A DNA stretch of 5,790 nucleotides from Candidatus Latescibacterota bacterium (GTDB taxonomy: Bacteria; JAAXHH01). Positions within the stretch are counted from its first letter, which is position 1. Each line of letters begins with the position of its first letter. The notes beneath the pieces are model-generated. The model ran no database searches. It was not told the origin of the DNA and saw only the letters and a list, made by a program, of their open reading frames with translations. Below, one piece after another: positions 1 to 5,790 of this stretch. The position numbers and the translations under genes are program-made. The DNA lies in contig JAJECR010000282.1 of assembly GCA_022821935.1 (NCBI GenBank), forward strand, positions 1 through 5,790. Reading direction: 5' to 3'.

Positions 1-21
1 CTGAACGGCATGAACCGGTGA
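1..21 (+). CDS. 3' end of an upstream gene, probably murG (partial)
   Basis: Frame 1 reads six codons (Leu-Asn-Gly-Met-Asn-Arg) and then TGA at 19-21. This stop overlaps the murC GTG start by four bases (GTGA, 18-21), the usual sign of a coupled upstream gene. In most dcw clusters the gene just before murC is murG, the lipid II-forming GlcNAc transferase, so murG is the likely identity. That rests on gene order only, because six residues carry no family signature. Frame 3 (the murC frame) is also open to the window edge, so the overlap depends on the murC start being correct. Confidence 0.35.
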   Translation: MNGMNR

Positions 22-1397
22 TCGAAGGCCGCCGCGTGCATTTCATCGGCATAGGCGGAATCGGAATGAGCGGACTGGGTGAACTGATGCTTGAATACGG
101 ATACGAAGTAAGCGGATCGGATCTTCGGCGTACGCCGTTGACGGACCGTCTCGGCGGTCTCGGCGTTTCCGTCTACCATGGCCACGAGCCGGACAACGCG
201 GCCGGGGCCGATCTGGTCGTCTATTCCGCCGCCATACCGGCGGACAATCCCGAACTCGCGGCAGCCCGCCGGCGGGGCCAGGTTGCCGTAACCCGCGCGG
301 ATCTGCTCGGCACGCTGATGCGCGGGACACAGGGCATCGCCGTGGCGGGCACCCACGGAAAGACGTCCACGTCGGCCATGATCGTCAGGGTACTGTCCGA
401 AGCGGGACTGGACCCGACCGCCGCGATCGGCGGGGTGATGGTGGAGAACGGATCCAACGTGCGTCGTGGAAACGGCCCCTGGATGGTCGTGGAAGCCGAT
501 GAATACGATCGGTCGTTCCACGCCCTGGCGCCGACGACCGCCGTAATCACTTCGGTGGATGCGGACCACCTGGAATACTACGGATCGCAGGAAGCCATTG
601 ATGAAGCCTTCATCGCTTTCGCCCATCTCGTGCCCGTGGACGGACCGGTTTTCGTATGCGCGGACGACCCGGGCGTGCGCAGAATCAGTTCATCGATGCG
701 GCGCCGGCTGGTCACCTACGGGCTTTCAAGGAACGCCTGTATCCGGGCCGACCGAGTGGAATCATCGGGCTGGGGCATCGCCGCCGACGTGTACGTGCGG
801 GACGTTCCGGCCGGCCGGCTGGTATTGCCTCAGCCGGGCGAGTGCAACCTGGTCAACGCCCTGGCGGTGATCGCCGTGGCCGATTATCTCGATATACCCG
901 TCGATCGGGCCCTGGACGCCCTGGCGGAATACAGGGGTCTGAAGAGGCGTTTCGAAGTGCTGGACGAGATTCGCGGCATCAGGGTGGTAGATGACTACGC
1001 CCACCATCCCGTGGAAATCGAGGCGGCATTGCTCGCCCTCTCCAACGCGGGAGCCCGGCGCCTGTTCGTGGTATTCCAGCCCCATCTCTACAGCCGTACG
1101 CAGCATCTGCGCCGTGAATTCGGTCGCGTGCTGGGGCAGTCCTCCGCGTACCGGACTATCGTGACGGACATATATCCTTCAAGGGAAACGCCGCGGCCGG
1201 AAGTTACCGGAGAGGTGATCGTGCAGGCATCGCGGGAATTCGGCGTGGACGTTATGTATATCCCGGACAAGGACCGGGTGGCGGCCGCCCTCGTGGACGA
1301 TCTTGCGGAGGGAGACATGGCGCTGACACTCGGCGCGGGGGACATCGACGAGGTCGGGCGGCAGATCTGCGGACTGCTGCGGGAACGCGGGGTCTAG
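18..1397 (+). CDS. murC: UDP-N-acetylmuramate--L-alanine ligase MurC
   Basis: MurC is the cytoplasmic ATP-dependent ligase that joins L-alanine to UDP-MurNAc, the first step of stem-peptide assembly. The 459-residue product has the normal family length and all three Mur-ligase domains. The N-terminal UDP-binding loop GIGGIGMSG is at 11-19. The central ATPase domain has the P-loop AGTHGKTST at 110-118, EADEYDRSF at 159-167 and the metal-binding-type SVDADHLEYYG at 179-189. The C-terminal domain has DDYAHHPVEI at 325-334, QPHLYSRT at 354-361, TDIYPSRETP at 383-392 and GAGDI at 439-443. The start is GTG, chosen because it places the glycine loop at the usual distance and gives a GTGA overlap with the preceding gene. 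The frame stays open to the window edge, so a slightly earlier start cannot be excluded. One oddity is Cys276 where the Gly-x-His-Asn motif normally has His. The stop is TAG, and murB begins four bases later. Confidence 0.97.
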   Translation: MIEGRRVHFIGIGGIGMSGLGELMLEYGYEVSGSDLRRTPLTDRLGGLGVSVYHGHEPDNAAGADLVVYSAAIPADNPELAAARRRGQVAVTRADLLGTLMRGTQGIAVAGTHGKTSTSAMIVRVLSEAGLDPTAAIGGVMVENGSNVRRGNGPWMVVEADEYDRSFHALAPTTAVITSVDADHLEYYGSQEAIDEAFIAFAHLVPVDGPVFVCADDPGVRRISSSMRRRLVTYGLSRNACIRADRVESSGWGIAADVYVRDVPAGRLVLPQPGECNLVNALAVIAVADYLDIPVDRALDALAEYRGLKRRFEVLDEIRGIRVVDDYAHHPVEIEAALLALSNAGARRLFVVFQPHLYSRTQHLRREFGRVLGQSSAYRTIVTDIYPSRETPRPEVTGEVIVQASREFGVDVMYIPDKDRVAAALVDDLAEGDMALTLGAGDIDEVGRQICGLLRERGV

Positions 1398-1401
1398 TCC
1401 C

Positions 1402-2328
1402 ATGGAAACCTTCGAAATCCTCAGCGGGCTGGTCCCTGCCCAACGGCTTCGGCGCGATGAAGCCCTTGACCGTCATACGACCTACCGGGTCGGGGGCCCG
1501 GCCGACGTGATGTTTCTGCCGGAAACCCGGTCGGAACTGCTGGCCGTGGTCACTGCCGCTCACGTGCGCCAGATACCCTGGCTGGTGTTGGGAAACGGAA
1601 GCAACGTGCTCTTTGCAGACGAAGGTTTTCGGGGGCTGGTCATCAAGATTCGGGGTTCGATCCCGGCGGAGGGGACGCTGTGGCATTTGAGACAGGAAGG
1701 TGAATTCATCTGGGCGGGCGCCGGTGTAAGCCTGCCCCGGCTCGCCCGGTCGGCGGCGGCGACGGGACTGAGCGGACTGGAGTTCTGCACGGGGATACCC
1801 GGCGTGATCGGCGGGTCCATCCGGAGCAACGCCGGTGCCCATGGCAGCGATCTTGGCGCGGTACTGGAGTCCGTAGAGATGATTCTGCCTCACGGTGACG
1901 TCGTGACGATCAGGGCTTCCGAGGCCGGGTTTTCCTACCGCAAAAGCGGTATTGACCCGGACGGCATCGTGACCGGGGCCGTGTTCAGGCTGACGCCGGA
2001 TGAACCGGAAAACGTGTATGAACGCATCCGGGTCTTTACCGAATACAGAAAGCGCACGCAGCCGTCGTCGGACCAGAGCGCGGGATGCATGTTTAAGAAT
2101 CCGGCGGGGGACAAGGCTGGCAGGCTGATCGACGCGGCCGGCTGCAAGGGGCTTCAGGTCGGCGGATCGAGGGTGTCCGACGTCCATGGCAATTTCGTTG
2201 TCAACCAGGGCGGCGCCACGGCTTCGGACGCGTTGCGGTTGATCGAAGCGGTTCGCGAACGGGTATTCGAGCGGACCGGCGTAGCCCTTGAACTCGAGGT
2301 GCGGGTAATGAAATCGGGAGTCGTGTGA
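1402..2328 (+). CDS. murB: UDP-N-acetylenolpyruvoylglucosamine reductase MurB (type II)
   Basis: MurB is the FAD- and NADPH-dependent cytoplasmic reductase that turns the enolpyruvyl ether made by MurA into UDP-MurNAc, the substrate of the neighbouring MurC. The 308 residues fit the shorter type II family, which lacks the inserted tyrosine loop of the E. coli enzyme. The FAD domain shows TTYRVGGPAD (26-35), LGNGSNVL (63-70), AGAGV (105-109) and GIPGVIGGSIRSNAGAHG (131-148). The substrate domain shows FSYRKS (177-182, with the expected catalytic Arg180), SAGCMFKNP (226-234), the AGRLID...KGLQVGG...NFVVNQGGA block (239-272), and LEVRVM (298-303) with the expected Glu299. The proton-donor position, Ser in many MurBs, is Cys229. 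The ATG start has only a weak G-rich stretch upstream (1389-1392), so translation probably continues from murC, which ends four bases before. The gene stops with TGA inside the ftsQ start overlap. Confidence 0.96.
   Translation: METFEILSGLVPAQRLRRDEALDRHTTYRVGGPADVMFLPETRSELLAVVTAAHVRQIPWLVLGNGSNVLFADEGFRGLVIKIRGSIPAEGTLWHLRQEGEFIWAGAGVSLPRLARSAAATGLSGLEFCTGIPGVIGGSIRSNAGAHGSDLGAVLESVEMILPHGDVVTIRASEAGFSYRKSGIDPDGIVTGAVFRLTPDEPENVYERIRVFTEYRKRTQPSSDQSAGCMFKNPAGDKAGRLIDAAGCKGLQVGGSRVSDVHGNFVVNQGGATASDALRLIEAVRERVFERTGVALELEVRVMKSGVV
2316..2320 (+). promoter_or_regulatory. Ribosome binding site for ftsQ, inside the murB end
   Basis: GGGAG lies 4 bases before the GTG at 2325 and 10 bases before the in-frame ATG at 2331. 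Neither spacing is ideal, so it does not decide between the two starts. It sits within the last codons of murB, as expected for a coupled pair. Confidence 0.5.
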
Positions 2329-3167
2329 ATATGAACAGGAAGCGGACCATATACCGGCTGATGCTTGGCCTCGCAACCGTCCTGCTCACCGCCTGCGTAA
2401 CGACGGGACTGGTCCTTGGAAGCCTCGCATTGTCCAAATGGACGAAAACCTCGCCGGCGTTCAGTCTGAATACCATCGTCGTAATGGGGAACAGGATCGT
2501 CGACAAAGATGATATCATCACGGTTTCCGGCCTCGAAAGGGGACGGAACATCTGGTCGGCCGACCTCGGGGCGACCAAACGGCGCCTGATGCTGGACCGC
2601 CGGTTCGAACACGTCGCGCTGACCAGGAGGTTGCCCGATGGCATCGTCGTGCGGGTGAAAGAACTGCGGCCCGTCGCCTTTGTACAGCTGGACCGACTCT
2701 ATGGCATTTCCGAGCGCGCCGAGTTGATCCCGCTGTCGCCGGGAAAAGGTCTGCCGGACCTCCCCGTAATCACAGTCGGCGCTGCTGGCAATCACCCCGT
2801 GTCAAACGTAACGGACCAGCCGGACCGCGCTTTCGAAACGCTGAGGGACGCCATGCTGGTCAATCCCAAGGTGAGTCGCGCGCTCTACCTGATGCGGGTG
2901 CTGAGAACGATTTCTCCGGGGCTGTACGACGAACTGTCCGAGGTGCACGTCTCCAGCCAGCATGATCCCATCGCCTACATGGTCGATGGCGGTCTGGCCA
3001 TAAGATTCGGGACGGGCCATTACCCCCGAAAGATCGAGATGCTGAAACAAACGGTGGACCAGTTAGAAGCCGACGCCATCAGGACCCGGCTGATCGACCT
3101 GCGGTTCAAGGACCAGGTGATCATCCGGCCGATCGTGTCCGTCCGGCCCCCGGAGCGGCGTTCGTAG
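2325..3167 (+). CDS. ftsQ: Cell division protein FtsQ (POTRA domain)
   Basis: FtsQ is a bitopic inner-membrane divisome protein whose periplasmic part recruits FtsB and FtsL and links the cytoplasmic FtsZ-FtsA ring to septal peptidoglycan synthesis. The 280-residue product has a short basic cytoplasmic tail (RKR, 5-7), one hydrophobic segment at about 11-36, a POTRA-type region at about 46-120 containing VVMGNRIVDKDDI (52-64) and ending in VRVKELRPVAFV (109-120), and a C-terminal beta region ending in LIDLRFKDQVIIRP (256-269), which resembles the family's IDLRxxxxVxVRP ending. Length, topology and the position directly before ftsA all support the call; FtsQ sequences diverge strongly, so position matters. 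The start is GTG at 2325, giving a 4-base GTGA overlap with murB, or ATG at 2331, removing two residues. One oddity is an LTAC lipobox-like motif at 21-24 within the membrane segment. The stop is TAG. Confidence 0.93.
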   Translation: MNMNRKRTIYRLMLGLATVLLTACVTTGLVLGSLALSKWTKTSPAFSLNTIVVMGNRIVDKDDIITVSGLERGRNIWSADLGATKRRLMLDRRFEHVALTRRLPDGIVVRVKELRPVAFVQLDRLYGISERAELIPLSPGKGLPDLPVITVGAAGNHPVSNVTDQPDRAFETLRDAMLVNPKVSRALYLMRVLRTISPGLYDELSEVHVSSQHDPIAYMVDGGLAIRFGTGHYPRKIEMLKQTVDQLEADAIRTRLIDLRFKDQVIIRPIVSVRPPERRS

Positions 3168-3171
3168 CGGC

Positions 3172-3178
3172 AAAGGAG
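3172..3178 (+). promoter_or_regulatory. Strong Shine-Dalgarno site for ftsA
   Basis: AAAGGAG ends six bases before the ftsA ATG at 3185, in the 17-base ftsQ-ftsA gap. It is a near-ideal ribosome site and fixes the ftsA start. It contrasts with the weak sites of murB and ftsQ upstream. Confidence 0.85.
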
Positions 3179-3184
3179 CTTCAC

Positions 3185-4405
3185 ATGGGCAGTGAGTTTA
3201 TAGCGGCCCTCGACATAGGCACCACCAGGACCGTCGTACTGATCGGTGAGATCACGGACGACAGGCTTCAAATCCTGGGCGAGGGGACCTGTCGATCACA
3301 GGGCATCAGGCGAGGTGTCGTGGTCAACATGGATCAGGTCACGCGCACAATCACGCAGGCGCTCGCCGCGGCGGAACAGGCGGCCGGCGTCAAGGTAAAC
3401 GAGGTCGTCGCAGGTATTTCCGGCGAACACGTCGAAAGTGTCAACAGCAGGGGCGCCGTGGGCATCGCGTCCGACGGAGACCTCGGCGTGACGCGCGAGG
3501 ACGTCGCCCGTGCATACGATTCCGCGACGGCACTGCGGATTCCGACCGACCGCCAGGTCCTCCACGTGATCGCACAGGACTACATCGTGGACGACCAGCA
3601 TGGGATCCCCGACCCCTGCGGGATGACCGGCGTCCGGCTCGAAGTGCTGGTGCACATCGTTACCGGGGCGATTCCCGCCGTCCAGAACGTACGCAAGTGC
3701 ATCACGCAGTCGGGACTACACGTCAGGGACCTCGTCCTGGATTCGATCGCCGCGAGCCACGCGGTGATCACTGGCGATGAGAAGGAACTGGGCGTCGTGC
3801 TCCTCGACCTGGGAGGAGGAACCACGGACGTCGCGTTGTTCCACGAAGGAAGCATCCGGCATTCGTCGACGATCCCGGCCGGCGGCGTCAACCTGACGAA
3901 CGATATCGCCATCGGGCTCCAGACGCCTCACGAGGACGCCGAACGAATAAAGCGCCGTTACGCGAGTGCGGTCTATGTCCGGCCGGAAAGGGACAAAATG
4001 ATCGACGTGCCCGGAGTCGGCGGCCGCCCGTCGCGGCAGGTCACGCGGGAAGAACTGGCCTACGTCGCGGGACCACGGATCAGGGAGCTTCTGACCCTTG
4101 CCCGGGAAGAGATCAGGAGAAGCGGGTACGAACACCTGGTCGGTACCGGGATCGTAATCACAGGCGGCGGCGCAAAGATACCAGGCATTGCGAAACTGGC
4201 GGAACAGGTCTTTGGCATGTCCGCGAAAATCGGTGCGCCGGAGATGGGTCCCGCCCTGGCTGAAGATGGGGACGCGCCGGTGTACGCGGCAAGTGCGGGC
4301 CTGTTGCGCTACGCCATGGACAATCCGTCAGGAAAGGAGTGGCAGAATGGTACGGAAGGAGGATGGCTGGACCGTGTGAGAAGTCGCATCGTGGCCATGC
4401 TGTAG
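3185..4405 (+). CDS. ftsA: Cell division protein FtsA
   Basis: FtsA is the actin-like ATPase that binds the C-terminal tail of FtsZ and anchors the Z-ring to the inner face of the cytoplasmic membrane, then helps recruit later divisome proteins. The 406 residues have the usual length. The phosphate-1 loop ALDIGTTRT is at 8-16. The FtsA-specific 1C/SHS2 region spans about 84-165, ending in VRLEVLVHIVTG (150-161). The phosphate-2 loop LLDLGGGTTDVALF is at 206-219, followed by IPAGGVNLTNDIAIGL (230-245). The adenosine-binding motif VITGGGAKIPG is at 324-334. A short polar linker (about 380-392) leads to an amphipathic C-terminal helix, GWLDRVRSRIVAML (393-406), with Trp394, Leu395, Val398, Ile402 and Leu406 on one side, matching the membrane-targeting sequence of the family. 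The start is set by a strong Shine-Dalgarno site. The gene follows ftsQ by 17 bases and precedes ftsZ by 70. The stop is TAG. Confidence 0.98.
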   Translation: MGSEFIAALDIGTTRTVVLIGEITDDRLQILGEGTCRSQGIRRGVVVNMDQVTRTITQALAAAEQAAGVKVNEVVAGISGEHVESVNSRGAVGIASDGDLGVTREDVARAYDSATALRIPTDRQVLHVIAQDYIVDDQHGIPDPCGMTGVRLEVLVHIVTGAIPAVQNVRKCITQSGLHVRDLVLDSIAASHAVITGDEKELGVVLLDLGGGTTDVALFHEGSIRHSSTIPAGGVNLTNDIAIGLQTPHEDAERIKRRYASAVYVRPERDKMIDVPGVGGRPSRQVTREELAYVAGPRIRELLTLAREEIRRSGYEHLVGTGIVITGGGAKIPGIAKLAEQVFGMSAKIGAPEMGPALAEDGDAPVYAASAGLLRYAMDNPSGKEWQNGTEGGWLDRVRSRIVAML

Positions 4406-4475
4406 AACCCCAGTATGTGTCGTAATCATGCAGGTATTGCAGGTTGCTGCTTTACACCAATAAACGGAGGCAATA
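4406..4475 (+). promoter_or_regulatory. ftsA-ftsZ leader with tandem 7-mer
   Basis: This 70-base gap is the longest inside the gene run and is visibly more AT-rich than the flanking genes. It contains two exact copies of TGCAGGT (4429-4435 and 4438-4444) two bases apart, and a small possible hairpin, GCAG-GTTG-CTGC (4439-4450), too short to act as a terminator. No convincing -35/-10 pair fits inside it with room for an untranslated leader. ftsZ is often separately controlled in other bacteria, so a regulatory role is plausible, but that is inference. Confidence 0.35.
4466..4470 (+). promoter_or_regulatory. Shine-Dalgarno site for ftsZ
   Basis: GGAGG lies five bases before the ftsZ ATG at 4476 in an A-rich context. 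It is a strong site that fixes the start and agrees with the high FtsZ levels cells normally need. Confidence 0.88.
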
Positions 4476-5648
4476 ATGTCTACTTTTGACTTCGATGCAG
4501 AACCGGGACTGTTTGCCCGAATGAAGATCATCGGCGTGGGAGGCGCGGGCAAAAATGCCGTCAACCACATGGTTGAAATCGGCGTTCCGGGCGTTGATTT
4601 CCTCGTCGCGAACACGGACGCGCAGGACCTGGCGAGTTCCAATGTCAAGTACAAGATTCAACTGGGACAGGAAATCACCCGTGGACTGGGCGCCGGTGCC
4701 AATCCTGACGTGGGACGTAAATCCGCGGAGGAGAGCCGGGACGTCATCGCGGAACACCTGGCAGATATCGACATGGTCTTTATTACCGCGGGCATGGGTG
4801 GTGGTACGGGAAGCGGCGCCGCACCGGTGATCGCGCAGATCGCGAAGGAACTGGGCGTGCTGGCTGTCGGGGTCGTGACCAAGCCCTTTGCCTTCGAGGG
4901 GCCCAAGCGGGCGGCCAACGCCGAAACCGGACTGGCGGCGTTAAAGGAACATGTGGATACGGTAGTCATCATACCTAACCAGAAGCTGAAGGAAGCCGTA
5001 AGCCGCAACACCTCCTTCAAAGACGCGCTCAAGGTGGCCGACGAGGTCCTGTTGCAGGCGACGCGGGGCATTTCGGACCTGGTGACCCAGCCCGGGCTGA
5101 TCAACGTCGATTACGCCGATATCAGGACGACCATGGAGAACAAGGGCGAAGCCCTGATGGGAACCGGCGAGGGCGAAGGAGACAAGCGCGCGCTCGAAGC
5201 GGCGGAACGGGCCATGAAGCACCCGCTGCTGTCGGACATGGAAATCGACGGCGCCAAGGACATCCTGCTCAATATATCGGGCGGCCAGGACATGACCCTG
5301 TTCGAAGTGGAGGAGGTAATGACCACGGTACAGGCGGCCGCGGGACATACCAACATCATCATGGGCACGGTCCTCGACGAAAGCCTGGAGGGCAGGATCC
5401 GGGTAACGGTGATCGCCACGGGACTGGACCACGCCATCGGTTCCCATGACGAGATGTTGACGCGCAACATCCTGAAATTCCAGCCCGACCGTCCTGACGA
5501 ACTGGAAACTCCGGCCTTCCAGCGGGTCAAGCGCAACGGGTTCGAAACGGAAGATGTGGCCGTTGGCGACCCATCTGATGACGCGGTCGACAGCAACGGA
5601 CTGGACGTACCGACCTACATGCGTCGCAGGCGGGCCTTCGGTTCGTAG
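4476..5648 (+). CDS. ftsZ: Cell division protein FtsZ (tubulin-like GTPase)
   Basis: FtsZ is the tubulin homologue that polymerises with GTP into the midcell ring and organises the divisome; its tail binds FtsA, encoded just upstream. The 390 residues have a typical length. After a short N-terminal tail come the nucleotide loop IIGVGGAGKNAVN (18-30), ANTDAQ (45-50), the tubulin signature GGGTGSG (108-114), FAFEGPKR (138-145) and the T7 synergy loop NVDYADIRTTM (210-220), with the catalytic-type acidic residues Asp212 and Asp215. GEALMGTGEG (224-233) begins the C-terminal domain, which runs to about 335. The disordered linker is short, about 338-375. The tail LDVPTYMRRRRAF (376-388) is a clear match to the conserved FtsA/ZipA-binding peptide (LDIPxFLR-like). 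Minor oddities are Lys26 in the glycine loop and Tyr213 where Phe is usual. The start is fixed by GGAGG five bases upstream. The stop is TAG. Confidence 0.99.
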   Translation: MSTFDFDAEPGLFARMKIIGVGGAGKNAVNHMVEIGVPGVDFLVANTDAQDLASSNVKYKIQLGQEITRGLGAGANPDVGRKSAEESRDVIAEHLADIDMVFITAGMGGGTGSGAAPVIAQIAKELGVLAVGVVTKPFAFEGPKRAANAETGLAALKEHVDTVVIIPNQKLKEAVSRNTSFKDALKVADEVLLQATRGISDLVTQPGLINVDYADIRTTMENKGEALMGTGEGEGDKRALEAAERAMKHPLLSDMEIDGAKDILLNISGGQDMTLFEVEEVMTTVQAAAGHTNIIMGTVLDESLEGRIRVTVIATGLDHAIGSHDEMLTRNILKFQPDRPDELETPAFQRVKRNGFETEDVAVGDPSDDAVDSNGLDVPTYMRRRRAFGS

Positions 5649-5667
5649 CACGCCGGCACGTCTCACA

Positions 5668-5736
5668 CGCCGCGGGGCGGTTCAGGGATCCGGCCAACCG
5701 GCCGGACGGGCCAGCCGGGCCGACCCGTCGACCGGG
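5668..5736 (+). terminator. GC-rich hairpin region after ftsZ, possible terminator
   Basis: Several stem-loops can be read after the ftsZ stop: CGCC/GGCG with a GCGG loop (5668-5679), a perfect 7-bp stem TCCGGCC/GGCCGGA with an AACC loop (5689-5706), and alternatives such as CCCG/CGGG around TCGAC (5724-5736). The last is followed by CAATTTAG rather than a true T-run. The GC-rich stems suit an end of the operon transcript, but without a T-tract this is not a standard intrinsic terminator. The region could instead be a processing or stability element. Confidence 0.35.
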
Positions 5737-5745
5737 CAATTTAGA

Positions 5746-5774
5746 TTGACAGAACCGTGCCGGGACGATATTTT
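5746..5774 (+). promoter_or_regulatory. Sigma70-type promoter reading out of the window
   Basis: A perfect -35 box TTGACA (5746-5751) is followed, after exactly 17 bases, by TATTTT (5769-5774), four of six matches to TATAAT including the first TAT and the last T. An A/T-rich stretch, CAATTTAGAT (5737-5746), lies just upstream and could act as a weak UP element. Transcription would start near 5781 on the + strand, for a gene or RNA beyond 5790. No start codon with a ribosome site is visible after it inside the window. The call rests on consensus match and spacing only. Confidence 0.65.
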
Positions 5775-5790
5775 GAGGCAGGCGATTTAA

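Noticed and set aside
1252..2376. Long antisense open frame of 374 codons opposite murB
   Set aside because: It is longer than murB but its translation is rich in Arg, Pro, Gly and His with no recognisable domain. MurB on the + strand has every family motif. Long antisense frames are common in GC-rich DNA.
2508..2519. Perfect 12-bp palindrome GATGATATCATC inside ftsQ
   Set aside because: About one 12-bp palindrome is expected by chance in a window this long, and this one encodes ordinary POTRA-region residues (Asp-Asp-Ile-Ile).
4437..4464. Possible ftsZ promoter: TTGCAG with AATAAA, or TTTACA at 4451
   Set aside because: The matches are weak (3/6 and 4/6), and the implied transcript starts fall at or after the ribosome site or within the start of ftsZ, leaving no room for the clear GGAGG site.
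4941..5666. Antisense open frame of 241 codons opposite ftsZ
   Set aside because: It has no domain signature and no sensible ribosome site, and it fully overlaps a confidently identified gene.
5554..5790. + strand open frame running from the end of ftsZ to the window edge
   Set aside because: It starts out of frame inside ftsZ, reads through the hairpin region and the promoter, and shows no family resemblance.
1..5790. An undescribed system hidden in the window
   Set aside because: All coding space is taken by five well-known division and cell-wall genes in a familiar order. No extra gene, repeat array or mobile element is visible.

Overview
This window is a stretch of the dcw (division and cell wall) cluster from a GC-rich bacterium. 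Five complete genes lie on the + strand in the order murC, murB, ftsQ, ftsA, ftsZ, and a few codons of an upstream gene (probably murG) remain at the left edge. FtsQ together with FtsA and FtsZ, and murB placed between murC and ftsQ, points to a peptidoglycan-making bacterium, most likely Gram-negative. No ddl gene lies between murB and ftsQ. The sequence alone does not settle the phylum. A member of a less-studied GC-rich lineage is plausible, but that is a guess.

Layout: bases 1-21 hold the end of the upstream gene, overlapping the murC GTG start by four bases. murC (18-1397) and murB (1402-2328) are separated by four bases. murB overlaps ftsQ (2325-3167) by the same GTGA arrangement. ftsA (3185-4405) follows after 17 bases and has a strong Shine-Dalgarno site. 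ftsZ (4476-5648) follows after a 70-base leader that is more AT-rich than its surroundings, carries a tandem 7-mer, and ends in a good Shine-Dalgarno site. The last 142 bases contain GC-rich hairpins and then a good sigma70-type promoter firing out of the window.

The genes act in sequence. MurB makes UDP-MurNAc and MurC adds the first L-alanine, both in the cytoplasm. FtsZ forms the division ring, FtsA tethers it to the membrane and FtsQ links it to the periplasmic divisome. The tight packing of murC-murB-ftsQ suggests translational coupling; the separate ribosome sites of ftsA and ftsZ would allow those proteins to be made at their own levels.

I see no mobile element, CRISPR array, RNA gene or undescribed system. 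All five proteins look intact. The points worth a second look are small: a Cys at the MurB proton-donor position, a lipobox-like motif in the FtsQ membrane segment, a Cys in place of His in MurC, an unusual share of TAG stops, the ftsA-ftsZ leader, and the outward promoter after ftsZ.
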